The notes beneath the pieces were generated by a model. It was not told where the DNA came from and searched no databases. It saw only the letters and a list, made by a program, of their open reading frames with translations. A stretch of 25,651 bases of DNA from JACQNR01 sp049515175 (GTDB taxonomy: Bacteria > Acidobacteriota > Terriglobia > UBA7540): assembly GCA_049515175.1 (NCBI GenBank), contig JBEKUI010000026.1, positions 1-25,651 of the forward strand. Direction: 5' to 3'. The translations under genes were made by a program, and so were the position numbers. Below are positions 15,182 to 22,234 of the stretch, in pieces; within the stretch, counting starts at the first letter, position 1, and every line of letters starts with the position of its first letter.

Positions 15182-15343
15182 GTTGCCGCAAGCCCGAACG
15201 AAAACCGCCGAGGCTCTCCCGGCTCCGGCTCGTCTCGTGGCGGAGCAAGGGAAGGAGCGCGGCCCGCGCTGCCATCCAGGCCCCAGGCTCGGCCGAAGCG
15301 GCTCGAAATCCGCCAAGAAGTATTTGAAATCTGAGATTTGAGA

Positions 15344-16606
15344 TCAGGGCTGGCTCGGCGGGCGGGATTCCATCTGCCGGATTTTCAAATAGAGCCCGCC
15401 GATGGCCAGCACGATGAGGATGAGTGAAACACCCAGGCCCTTGCGGCGCACGTCGCGCTCCTGCAGGGCCGAGACGCCTGCCTGGTAAGCCTTTTGGGAA
15501 ATTTCCGTTCCCTGATCGGTGAGCTTCTGAACTTCCGGGGCGCTAAACGTGTGGACGTTGACGCGCGCCTTGACCAGGGCCTCATGCGCGTTGGCGAGTT
15601 CGACCTTGGGAGTTGAGACTTCCATGCCGGATTGTTCCGCCGTCTTCAGCGTATCCTCCGCCCGGCCGAGAAACGTCTTGAGCCGGGCGATGTCGCCCGC
15701 CATGTTCTGCGCCGCCGCGAACCCCTTGTCTCCCGTCGCGTGACAGTTCATACAGACGGAATTCGGGCCGGTCCCCAGCCAGTCGTCGGAGGGCTTGACG
15801 ATTTCGTGATTGGAGTGGCACTGCACGCAACCGGGCAGTCCCATCTTGGTGAACGCCGCCTGATGCGGGCTTTTCTCAAAGAGCTGGGCGAAGAAAACGT
15901 GGCACGTGCCGCAGACGTTGGCGACAGAGGCGACACCGGGCGGCGTGGCGCCGTGATTTCCGTGGCAGGTGGAGCAGGTCGGGGCCGACGTGTCGCCCTG
16001 GGCGATCATCTCGGCGTGCACGCTCTTCGAGTACTTTTCCACCTGGTCGGTGGGAATGTTGTAGCCCTTCATGTGCGCCGGGTCGGCGTGGCAGCGGCCG
16101 CAGGTCGTGGCGACGTTCATGGGATGAACGGGGGCGCGCGAGTCGGAGACCGCCAGGATATCGTGGACGCTGTGGCAGTCCACGCAAGCCGCCACCTTCG
16201 TGTCACCCTGCTTCAGGCGCTTGCCGTGCACGCTGGTCAGGTACTGGCTCAATTGGTCGGCGCGCATCTTGGGGTTGTAGCGGTGCATGTAGGCGATGTC
16301 GGAGTGGCAGCGCGCGCAGAATTCGGGGATCTGGGTCTTCTTGGGAGCGCCGCGAAATCCTTTGGCGCGGCTCATGGCGCTCATCGAATCGTCGTTGCGA
16401 TCGCCCCCGTGGCAGTCGGCGCAACTCAATCCCGCCTGGTGATGGATGTCGGAATCGAATTTCTTGGCCGGCTCGGATTGCTTGCCGTCCAGCGCCGAGT
16501 GGCATGTCACGCAGGAATCCTTGGGCGCTTCTGCGAAGGCCAGCAGCGCACCGGAGAGCAGCAGAACCAGCAGGGCGGCGAATCTGTTCATGAACCGGTT
16601 ATCCAT
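15344..16606 (-). CDS. Nine-haem membrane-anchored cytochrome c
   Basis: A 420-residue protein with a signal peptide (residues 1-25, ending LLAFA) and nine CxxCH sites starting at residues 32, 62, 97, 141, 169, 211, 232, 260 and 285. A roughly 100-residue haem-free helical region and one C-terminal membrane helix (LGVSLILIVLAIGGLYLKI, 391-409) follow. It should sit in the periplasm, anchored to the membrane. It starts 20 bases after the cytochrome b stop, so it is probably the electron acceptor of the Rieske/b complex, in the place of cytochrome c1 or f. The start is uncertain: ATG at 16606 or 16591 (five residues shorter), neither with a strong ribosome-binding site. Repeats such as KYSKSVHAEM/QYLTSVHGKR around CxxCH pairs suggest internal duplication. 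I do not recognise a named orthologue. Confidence 0.9.
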   Translation of the reverse strand: MDNRFMNRFAALLVLLLSGALLAFAEAPKDSCVTCHSALDGKQSEPAKKFDSDIHHQAGLSCADCHGGDRNDDSMSAMSRAKGFRGAPKKTQIPEFCARCHSDIAYMHRYNPKMRADQLSQYLTSVHGKRLKQGDTKVAACVDCHSVHDILAVSDSRAPVHPMNVATTCGRCHADPAHMKGYNIPTDQVEKYSKSVHAEMIAQGDTSAPTCSTCHGNHGATPPGVASVANVCGTCHVFFAQLFEKSPHQAAFTKMGLPGCVQCHSNHEIVKPSDDWLGTGPNSVCMNCHATGDKGFAAAQNMAGDIARLKTFLGRAEDTLKTAEQSGMEVSTPKVELANAHEALVKARVNVHTFSAPEVQKLTDQGTEISQKAYQAGVSALQERDVRRKGLGVSLILIVLAIGGLYLKIRQMESRPPSQP

Positions 16607-16626
16607 AATGAAAAAGCGCCGCACGC

Positions 16627-17712
16627 CTAACGCAAGGCGAGGAGCGACATGACTCCCATGAAAACCAGCGCGAAGATGCCGAGGCCGGTAAAGAACCGCG
16701 TCACGCGGCCAAAGCCGGCGCGGTAATCGAGGAAGGGCACGATCACCCAAACCGCAGCGGCCAGACTGAAAGCCAGTATGCCGGCGAATTCGCCCTCCAG
16801 GAAAAGAACCTTGCCCGGAATCAGCTTGAGCGCCTGGAACATGAAAAGGAAGTACCACTCAGGGTGGATGCCGGCCGGAGCGGCCACGAAGGGGTCGGCC
16901 TTGGCGCCCAGTTCCCAGGGAAAGATCGCCGCCAGCGCCCCCAGCACTCCCAGCGCGGCGTACCAGCCGATGATGTCGCGCAGGAGGAAGTTGGGGAAGA
17001 AGGGCATCGAACGCGCTTTCTGGCGGCCTTCCTTGACGGCCTGCTCGATGCTGGGCGGCACGCTCATCCCCAGGCGCTGCACGAGGAGCAGGTGAGCCGC
17101 GAGGAGCGTCGTCACCAGCCCCGGCAACACCGCCACGTGAAATCCAAAGAAACGCGTGAGCGTCGCGCCCGTGACCTCTTCGCCGCCGCGCAGGAAGATC
17201 AGCATCCACTTGCCGACGACCGGGACGGCGCCTGCCATCTCGGTGCCGACCTTGGTGGCAAAAAACGCCAGCGTGTTCCAGGGCAGCAGGTAGCCGCTGA
17301 ATCCGAATCCCATCGCCAGGAAGAGGAGCAGGATGCCGGTGATCCAGGTGAGCTCGCGCGGCTTGCGGTAGGCCTTGAGGAAATAGACGCTGAACATGTG
17401 CACGAACGCCGTAAAGATCATCAGGTTGGCCGACCAACTGTGAATGGAGCGAATCAGCCAGCCGAAGCGCACCTGGGTGACGATGAATTGGACGCTTTCG
17501 TAGGCGTCCTCCGGGGTCGGCCGGTAATAGAGCAGAAGGAGAATTCCGGTCAGCACCTGGACGATGAACAGGAAGAGCGTCATGCCGCCGAAGTAATACC
17601 AGATGGTGTGGCGATGCAGAGGAACGGTCTTGTGGCGGAGGAAATCTTCGATGCTCCCCGCGCCGAAGCGTTCATCGAGCCAGTTCAGAATGGGGCGAAC
17701 GATCGCTTTCAT
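16627..17712 (-). CDS. Cytochrome b, fused b6 + subunit IV type
   Basis: A 361-residue membrane subunit of a quinol:cytochrome c (bc-type) complex. Haem-ligand pairs are H91/H105 and H192/H207: 13 residues between the first pair and 14 between the second, the spacing of cytochrome b6 rather than mitochondrial-type b. LYYRPTPEDAYESV matches the b6 YYRPT block. The subunit-IV part with the Qo-site PEWY motif (HPEWYFLFMFQALKLIPG) is fused at the C-terminus. At the position of b6 Cys35, which binds the extra haem c of b6f, there is Tyr40 (WYYFGG), so that haem is probably absent. The ATG lies two bases after the Rieske stop: tight translational coupling. About eight membrane helices are visible. 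Confidence 0.94.
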   Translation of the reverse strand: MKAIVRPILNWLDERFGAGSIEDFLRHKTVPLHRHTIWYYFGGMTLFLFIVQVLTGILLLLYYRPTPEDAYESVQFIVTQVRFGWLIRSIHSWSANLMIFTAFVHMFSVYFLKAYRKPRELTWITGILLLFLAMGFGFSGYLLPWNTLAFFATKVGTEMAGAVPVVGKWMLIFLRGGEEVTGATLTRFFGFHVAVLPGLVTTLLAAHLLLVQRLGMSVPPSIEQAVKEGRQKARSMPFFPNFLLRDIIGWYAALGVLGALAAIFPWELGAKADPFVAAPAGIHPEWYFLFMFQALKLIPGKVLFLEGEFAGILAFSLAAAVWVIVPFLDYRAGFGRVTRFFTGLGIFALVFMGVMSLLALR

Positions 17713-17714
17713 GG

Positions 17715-18176
17715 TTAGGCGCTGCGCGTGACGATAACGTCCTCACCTTGGATGTGAACTTCGAACGCTTCCAGCGGCCGCGGAGGCGGACCACTGACGT
17801 TCCGGCCCTGGAGATCGTAGAAACCGTTGTGACAGGCGCACCAGATTTGACGATGGTCTTCGCGATACTGCACGGTGCAATTCAGATGCGTGCAGACGGC
17901 CGAAAAAGCCTTCCACTCGCCGTCCGCCGTGTGAACGAGCAGAGCGGGCTTGGAACCGAACTTGAAGACCTTTCCGGTATTCCGTTTGAGCTCGGCGACC
18001 TTGCCGGCGACGACCGAGCGGCTGGTCGATTCCGCAACCTGCGCCGGAATGATGTAACGGATCGCGGGGTAAAGGAACGAGGCGACGGATGCCAGCACAC
18101 CGCTGCCCAGCAGGATGTTGATCCAGCGGCGGCTGGGTTGGGCGGGGTTCGTTTCCGGACCTTCGGGACTTCCCAT
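17715..18176 (-). CDS. Rieske iron-sulfur protein of the bc-type complex
   Basis: A 153-residue Rieske [2Fe-2S] protein. Residues about 17-44 (RRWINILLGSGVLASVASFL) form the N-terminal membrane anchor with a Tat-like RR start. The cluster-binding motifs are CTHLNC and, about 15 residues later, CACHNGFYD (the usual CPCHGS is altered to CACHNG). The disulfide Cys pair is present as the second Cys of each motif. The following GPPPRPLEAFEV matches the Pro loop. It takes the first electron from quinol at the Qo site and passes it to the cytochrome c subunit. GAGGTGA precedes the ATG. The protein is short but complete. It leads the Rieske-cytochrome b-nine-haem cytochrome gene trio. Confidence 0.93.
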   Translation of the reverse strand: MGSPEGPETNPAQPSRRWINILLGSGVLASVASFLYPAIRYIIPAQVAESTSRSVVAGKVAELKRNTGKVFKFGSKPALLVHTADGEWKAFSAVCTHLNCTVQYREDHRQIWCACHNGFYDLQGRNVSGPPPRPLEAFEVHIQGEDVIVTRSA

Positions 18177-18317
18177 CGAATCACCTCGCTCCCGGAGCGG
18201 TCAGCGTTGATCCTCCTCGCCTCGGCGCGACGGCGGCCGGTAAAGATAACTCCATCGTCGCGCCTAAGGCAAGCCGGAAAAACTCAGTCTGCCGGAGTAT
18301 TTCGATCCGAAATCAGG

Positions 18318-18530
18318 TTACTTCTTCTCTTCGGCCTTGTAGCCTTCCAGGGAGTGGTTGTGGTCCTTGTAATACTGCCCCATAGCGGTGAACTTCTTGG
18401 GGTTGCCCCCTTCATGGCACTCCGTGCACTTCTTGCCTTCTTTCTTGGCGTATTCGGGCTTGGCGCTAGTAAGAGAGACGAGGGCGCCGCACAGAACCGC
18501 CGCCGCGATCAGCATTCGAAACACTTTCAT
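18318..18530 (-). CDS. Mini-cytochrome c, monohaem, copy 1
   Basis: A 70-residue exported protein with a signal peptide (MKVFRMLIAAAVLCGALVSL, cleaved near TSA-KPE) and a single haem site CTECH. The mature part is only about 47 residues. It ends in YYKDHNHSLEGYKAEEKK, which is almost the same as in the second copy (20272-20481); a His in DHNHS may be the distal haem ligand. AGGAGGA lies seven to ten bases before the ATG. It lies between the NapC-like and Rieske genes, so it may shuttle electrons between them or be a small subunit. A 6-bp inverted repeat (ATTTCG/CGAAAT, 18299-18313) follows the stop. Too short for a standard class I cytochrome c. Confidence 0.85.
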   Translation of the reverse strand: MKVFRMLIAAAVLCGALVSLTSAKPEYAKKEGKKCTECHEGGNPKKFTAMGQYYKDHNHSLEGYKAEEKK

Positions 18531-18599
18531 GACGTTATTCCTCCTGAAGGATTTATTTTGCCGAGTCAAACCTCCGGGCTCGGCACCCGGTAAAACGAA

Positions 18600-18605
18600 A
18601 TTATA
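18600..18605 (-). promoter_or_regulatory. Candidate -10 box for mini-cytochrome copy 1
   Basis: Minus strand TATAAT, 70 bases before the ATG at 18530 and just downstream of the NapC-like gene stop. No clear -35. If real, it would allow the Rieske/b part to be transcribed separately. Confidence 0.28.
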
Positions 18606-18625
18606 GCTCAATGGTTCTTGATTCC

Positions 18626-20113
18626 TCAGCTTCCTCCCGCGAGGTCATGCAGGATCTTGGGGTCCGGGTCTTCCATCGCCAGGAGATTGTGGCAGGCGTT
18701 GCAGTCCTGCGTGATCACGCGTCCGTCTTTCGCCTTGTGATTGCCATCGTGGCAGCGGAAGCAGCCCGGGAAATCGGCGTGCCCGAGGTTGTTCGGGTAG
18801 GTGCCCCACGTCACGTTCATCGCCGGAAAGATGTTGCCGTTGTAGATCTCGAGCAGCGCTTCGGCGGCCTGCTCGATTTGCGCGCCCTGGCTGTTATACA
18901 CGGCGAAGTAGTTCTTCCGATAGTACTCGCGCAAAGCCTCCGGCAACTCCGTCTGTGCCGCCAGGCGGCTGGAATAGTTTCGTTTCAGGATATCCACCGA
19001 AACCTTGTGAGCAAAGGGCAGCGCGGGGCTGATGCGGTCGGCTGCCATGGCGCGGTTGACGGCGTCCTCCGGCAAGTCATAGGCATGGGTGGGGCGGTTG
19101 TGGCAGTCCATGCAGTCCATCTCGCGCCTTTCGCCTTTCGCCAGTGCCTGAGGGGCTGGCGGATTCTCCGTCGTCACGAACTCCATGACGGACCCGTCGT
19201 CATTCTGGTAATTCACCCAGGGGATCACCTGACGCTTGTCGTCGGTGGCCACGTAGGTCGCCGCGCCCAGATGGCGGCCATGGATGCCCACCAGCGATTT
19301 GTTGGCGCTGCGTCCCCCGATGTGCAAGAGCAGGACGGTCTTGACGGGACTGTTCTTCTCGTCGTCGCCATATTTGGTCTTCACCACAAACTTGTCACCG
19401 GAGAACTTCTCCGGCCAATGGCACTGTTCGCATGTCTGCCGCGCCGGGCGCAGATTGTGGACCGGAGTAGGAATGGGCCGCGGGTAGAGATTGAAAGCCA
19501 CCGCAATGACCTGGTAGCTGCCCGAGAGCTTGGATTTCACAAACCACGGGGCGCCCGGGCCGATGTGGCAGTCCACGCACTCGACCCGCGCGTGGGGAGA
19601 ACGCTGGTAGGCGGTGAACTCCGGCTCCATGACCTGGTGACAGGTCTGGCCGCAGAACTCCTTGGTCTCCATGAAAACCGTGCCGCGGTAGCTGGCGATC
19701 GCGAAAATCGGAACGTTGACGGCGGTCATCACCGCCACGAACAACGCGGTACGACGAAGTTCCCGCTGAGAAAAATCAATCTTCGGATAACTTGCCGGAA
19801 GCAGGCCCAACTGCCGTTCCCGCCGGTACTCGCGGAAGATGCCGATGGGAATGAGGACGAGCCCCACCACGAAAACTGAGGGCAGAATCAGGTAAACAAG
19901 AATGCCGATATAAGGATTCGAGGTCGAGCCAAAAGCGAAGGTGACGATCATGGTCAGCGCTGACGTGGACGTCAGGACCACGCCGATGCGGCTGATCAGA
20001 TTCTGGCTGAGATAGACGAGCGGGCGGAGGTAATGAGTGATCAGCGGCCCCCGGAGTTTGAAGAGGAGGCCGCCCTTATTGTTGCCCTTCGGAGTTTCGC
20101 CCTCTGCTGACAC
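18626..20113 (-). CDS. NapC/NirT-like membrane multihaem cytochrome c (six haem sites)
   Basis: A 495-residue membrane protein. Three hydrophobic segments (about 43-62, 69-92 and 122-141) precede a periplasmic haem domain. Haem sites: CGQTCH at 154 (a CX3CH form), CVDCH 179, CEQCH 228, CMDCH 334, CFRCH 451 and CNACH 471. ETKEFCGQTCHQVMEPEFTAY and the closely following RSPHARVECVDCHIGPGA match the NapC/NirT/NrfH quinol-dehydrogenase start; the C-terminal two haems and the long insertion 240-330 are additional. It would exchange electrons between the quinone pool and periplasmic cytochromes. The start codon is GTG with AAGGA six bases before it. It is flanked on both sides by mini-cytochrome genes. 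Confidence 0.9.
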   Translation of the reverse strand: MSAEGETPKGNNKGGLLFKLRGPLITHYLRPLVYLSQNLISRIGVVLTSTSALTMIVTFAFGSTSNPYIGILVYLILPSVFVVGLVLIPIGIFREYRRERQLGLLPASYPKIDFSQRELRRTALFVAVMTAVNVPIFAIASYRGTVFMETKEFCGQTCHQVMEPEFTAYQRSPHARVECVDCHIGPGAPWFVKSKLSGSYQVIAVAFNLYPRPIPTPVHNLRPARQTCEQCHWPEKFSGDKFVVKTKYGDDEKNSPVKTVLLLHIGGRSANKSLVGIHGRHLGAATYVATDDKRQVIPWVNYQNDDGSVMEFVTTENPPAPQALAKGERREMDCMDCHNRPTHAYDLPEDAVNRAMAADRISPALPFAHKVSVDILKRNYSSRLAAQTELPEALREYYRKNYFAVYNSQGAQIEQAAEALLEIYNGNIFPAMNVTWGTYPNNLGHADFPGCFRCHDGNHKAKDGRVITQDCNACHNLLAMEDPDPKILHDLAGGS

Positions 20114-20224
20114 TCTGATTCCTTCGACTCGGGTTCAGACGACAAAACTAACAAGTCCGTCCTTTCCCGTCGCGGAAAATCGCTGTTTCTGCGTGCGCCC
20201 TTTTGATCCGAAAACAGTAGCTGG

Positions 20225-20257
20225 GGGCGGATTAGAACGTAGGATTCTGGTCCGCCC
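20225..20257 (-). repeat. Stem-loop between mini-cytochrome copy 2 and the NapC-like gene
   Basis: Outer stem GGGCGGA/TCCGCCC (7 bp, perfect), two-base internal mismatch, inner stem AGAA/TTCT, seven-base loop. It lies 14 bases after the mini-cytochrome stop on the minus strand. The nearest T-run (TTTT) is about ten bases further, so it may be a partial terminator or an mRNA-stabilising hairpin that sets the level of the first gene relative to the rest of the cluster. Confidence 0.55.
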
Positions 20258-20271
20258 ACGCCGTCAACCTG

Positions 20272-20481
20272 CTATTTTTCCGCGGCCTTGTACCCTTCCA
20301 AGGAGTGGTTGTGGTCCTTGTAGTACTTGCCGGCGTCTGTCAATTCCTTGAACTTGGTGGCCGGGTGACAGAAGGTGCAGGGCTTGCCTTCTTTCTTGCT
20401 GTACTCCGGCTTGCTCAAGCTGAAGGACGCTGCCACGAGTAATGCTACCGACGCGAGTAAAGCTAGATTGACGAAACGCAT
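20272..20481 (-). CDS. Mini-cytochrome c, monohaem, copy 2
   Basis: A 69-residue exported monohaem protein: signal peptide MRFVNLALLASVALLVAASF, haem site CTFCH, tail YYKDHNHSLEGYKAAEK. Both copies share the pattern KPEY-KKEGK-CT-CH and the tail, so they are paralogues. GGGGGAG lies nine bases before the ATG. This is the first gene of the minus-strand cytochrome cluster and the one nearest the FNR-type box (166 bases upstream). As it is separated from the next gene by a stem-loop, it may be expressed at a higher level than the complex. Confidence 0.85.
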   Translation of the reverse strand: MRFVNLALLASVALLVAASFSLSKPEYSKKEGKPCTFCHPATKFKELTDAGKYYKDHNHSLEGYKAAEK

Positions 20482-20932
20482 ATAAGGCGACTCCCCCTCG
20501 GTATTTGAGTCCCTTCGGGCCTTAATCCTCCGCCAAGCGGGACTCCCAACTACGAATTCAGCATTCTTGTTACCAGTGGAGTGGAGGTGTTAAGTTTCTC
20601 TACGTCCAATCTATTGCGAGAGTTAGCAGGCAGGATGAAACTGTAGTTGATTGTAATCAAACCATTGGCGCGAAATTGCGGACACTTTTGCGGGAAATGA
20701 CTCAACCAAACCGAAACCTCTCACCTGTGCGACATTTCGTCGTTAGTGTGAAGAAGATTCCTATCCTGTTGAATATCAAGGTGCCTCCGCCGTCATCTGG
20801 AGCTCGGCCCGTGCCTCTTGCGGTTGGCAACGTAGTTGCCCTTTCCGACGTGTTCGAGGCATTCGAAGGATGGTGACGGACCGAAAGTCCGCGCCATTTT
20901 GTCTCTTACGCTGTGGAGTCCGGCGGCAATTC
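20482..20932. other. Divergent regulatory region between the cytochrome cluster and hemA
   Basis: 451 bases, visibly less GC-rich than the genes, with no supportable gene. It holds the ribosome-binding site of mini-cytochrome copy 2 and a perfect FNR-type palindrome at 20647-20660. No convincing sigma70 hexamers were found at class II distance on either side. The 67-codon open frame at 20676-20876 has no protein-like character or ribosome-binding site. Confidence 0.6.
20647..20660. promoter_or_regulatory. FNR/CRP-family binding site (TTGATTGTAATCAA)
   Basis: Exact match to the FNR consensus TTGAT-N4-ATCAA, a 14-base palindrome with six-base arms. FNR-type regulators carry an oxygen-sensitive [4Fe-4S] cluster; related regulators (Anr, Dnr, Nnr) use the same site. 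It lies 166 bases from the start of the cytochrome cluster and 273 bases from hemA, so it can act on either or both. Related regulators are known to control haem synthesis genes in other bacteria. No regulator gene is in the window. Confidence 0.6.
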
Positions 20933-22228
20933 ATGAATCTCCTTTTGCTCGGAATCAGCCATAAGACGGCGCCCTTGGAAATCCGAGAGCGGTTCGCAAT
21001 CCCGGAGGCGAGAATTCCTGAGGTGCTCCGTCAATTGCGGGCGGACCCTGTTGTCGAGGAAGCGCTCGTGATCTCGACCTGCAACCGCGTTGAGTTCGTG
21101 GTTGGGACGCGTGAGGGCGAGGCCGGAACAGCGGCTCTACGGCGATTCGTCAGCTCCTTCTTCTCAATTTCCTGGGATGATTTCTCTTCCGCGTTCTTCT
21201 TGCTCCGCGATGATGAGGCAGTGAGTCACTTGTTCCGTGTAGCGTCCGGGCTGGAGTCGATGGTGATCGGCGAGCCGCAGATTCTGGGCCAGATCAAGCA
21301 AGCATACGCGCTGGCCAGTGAGACGGGAACGACGGGGGCTCTGCTCGATAGCTTGCTCCATCGCGTTTTCATCGCCGCGAAGCGCGTGCGCACGGAGACC
21401 TCTGTTGCGGAGCTGCCGGTTTCTGTCAGTTCGGCGGCGGTGGAGCTTGCCGAACAGGCGCTCGCCGATTTGCACGGCAAGGCGGTCCTGATTATCGGGG
21501 CGGGGCACATGGGGGAGTTGGCGGCGCGGCACCTGGTGGCGAAGGGGGCTGCGGCGGTCCTGGTCAGCAATCGAACCTACGACCACGCAGTTGCTTTGGC
21601 CGAAGAACTGAAGGGCGAAGCCCGGAGATTTCAGGAAGTCTGGAGGGCGATGGAGCGCGCCGACATTGTCATCAGCTCGACGGGGTGCCCGCACACCATC
21701 ATCCGCCGCGAGGACATGGAGCCGGTGATGGCGGCGCGCCAGGGCCGGCCGCTTTTCCTCGTGGATATCGCCGTGCCGCGCGACATCGATCCGGCCGTGG
21801 AGGAGATTCCGGGCTGCACGGTGGTTAACATCGACAGCCTGAAGGAAACCGCCGGGCGCAACTTGCGCCACCGGCAGGAAGCGATGGAGGCCGCGGAAGC
21901 AATCCTCGCCGCCGAGCTCGAACAGTTCCGCCAGCGCCAAGCCTCTCGACAAGTCGCGCCAGCCATTGTTTCCCTGCGGCGCCGCGCCGAGCAGATTCGC
22001 AGCAGCGAACTAAGAAGGATGCGGGAGCTGTTTGGCGAGATGACGGCGGAGCAGGAAGCGGCCCTCGAGGCGGTCACCCAGGGGCTGGTGAACAAGATCC
22101 TTCACACTCCCTGCGCCGAGCTGAAAGAAGCGGCAGCGCGCCCCGACCGCAGTGAGTACGTTGGCCTGGTCCGCAGCGTTTTCGGTTTGGAAGAGGAACC
22201 GGCTATCCCCGAATTGGCGGTCCAATAG
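20933..22228 (+). CDS. hemA: Glutamyl-tRNA reductase
   Basis: A 431-residue NADPH-dependent glutamyl-tRNA reductase, the first committed step of the C5 pathway to 5-aminolevulinate and haem. Signatures: LLLLGISHKTAPLEIRER at the N-terminus, catalytic C50 in ISTCNRVEF, the GEPQILGQIKQAY block, the NADPH-binding loop IIGAGHMGELAARHL with SNRTYDHA, and the C-terminal dimerisation helix (RRRAEQIRSSELRRMRE). All parts are present. I chose ATG 20933 because the protein start fits the family; the frame extends to 20870 without similarity. The ribosome-binding site is weak (GGCGG). It is transcribed away from the multihaem cytochrome cluster, which needs many haems, and is followed after six bases by the universal stress protein gene. 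Confidence 0.96.
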   Translation: MNLLLLGISHKTAPLEIRERFAIPEARIPEVLRQLRADPVVEEALVISTCNRVEFVVGTREGEAGTAALRRFVSSFFSISWDDFSSAFFLLRDDEAVSHLFRVASGLESMVIGEPQILGQIKQAYALASETGTTGALLDSLLHRVFIAAKRVRTETSVAELPVSVSSAAVELAEQALADLHGKAVLIIGAGHMGELAARHLVAKGAAAVLVSNRTYDHAVALAEELKGEARRFQEVWRAMERADIVISSTGCPHTIIRREDMEPVMAARQGRPLFLVDIAVPRDIDPAVEEIPGCTVVNIDSLKETAGRNLRHRQEAMEAAEAILAAELEQFRQRQASRQVAPAIVSLRRRAEQIRSSELRRMRELFGEMTAEQEAALEAVTQGLVNKILHTPCAELKEAAARPDRSEYVGLVRSVFGLEEEPAIPELAVQ

Positions 22229-22234
22229 GCGCAC

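Noticed and set aside
15632..16630. 332-codon plus-strand open frame opposite the nine-haem cytochrome
   Set aside because: Val/Gly/His-rich antisense translation of the CxxCH gene with no ribosome-binding site.
18611..19879. 422-codon plus-strand open frame opposite the NapC-like cytochrome
   Set aside because: Antisense shadow; the minus strand has six haem-binding motifs and membrane helices in family order.
20676..20876. Small gene in the hemA upstream region
   Set aside because: 66 codons with no ribosome-binding site, no family resemblance and irregular codon use; it lies in the regulatory region.
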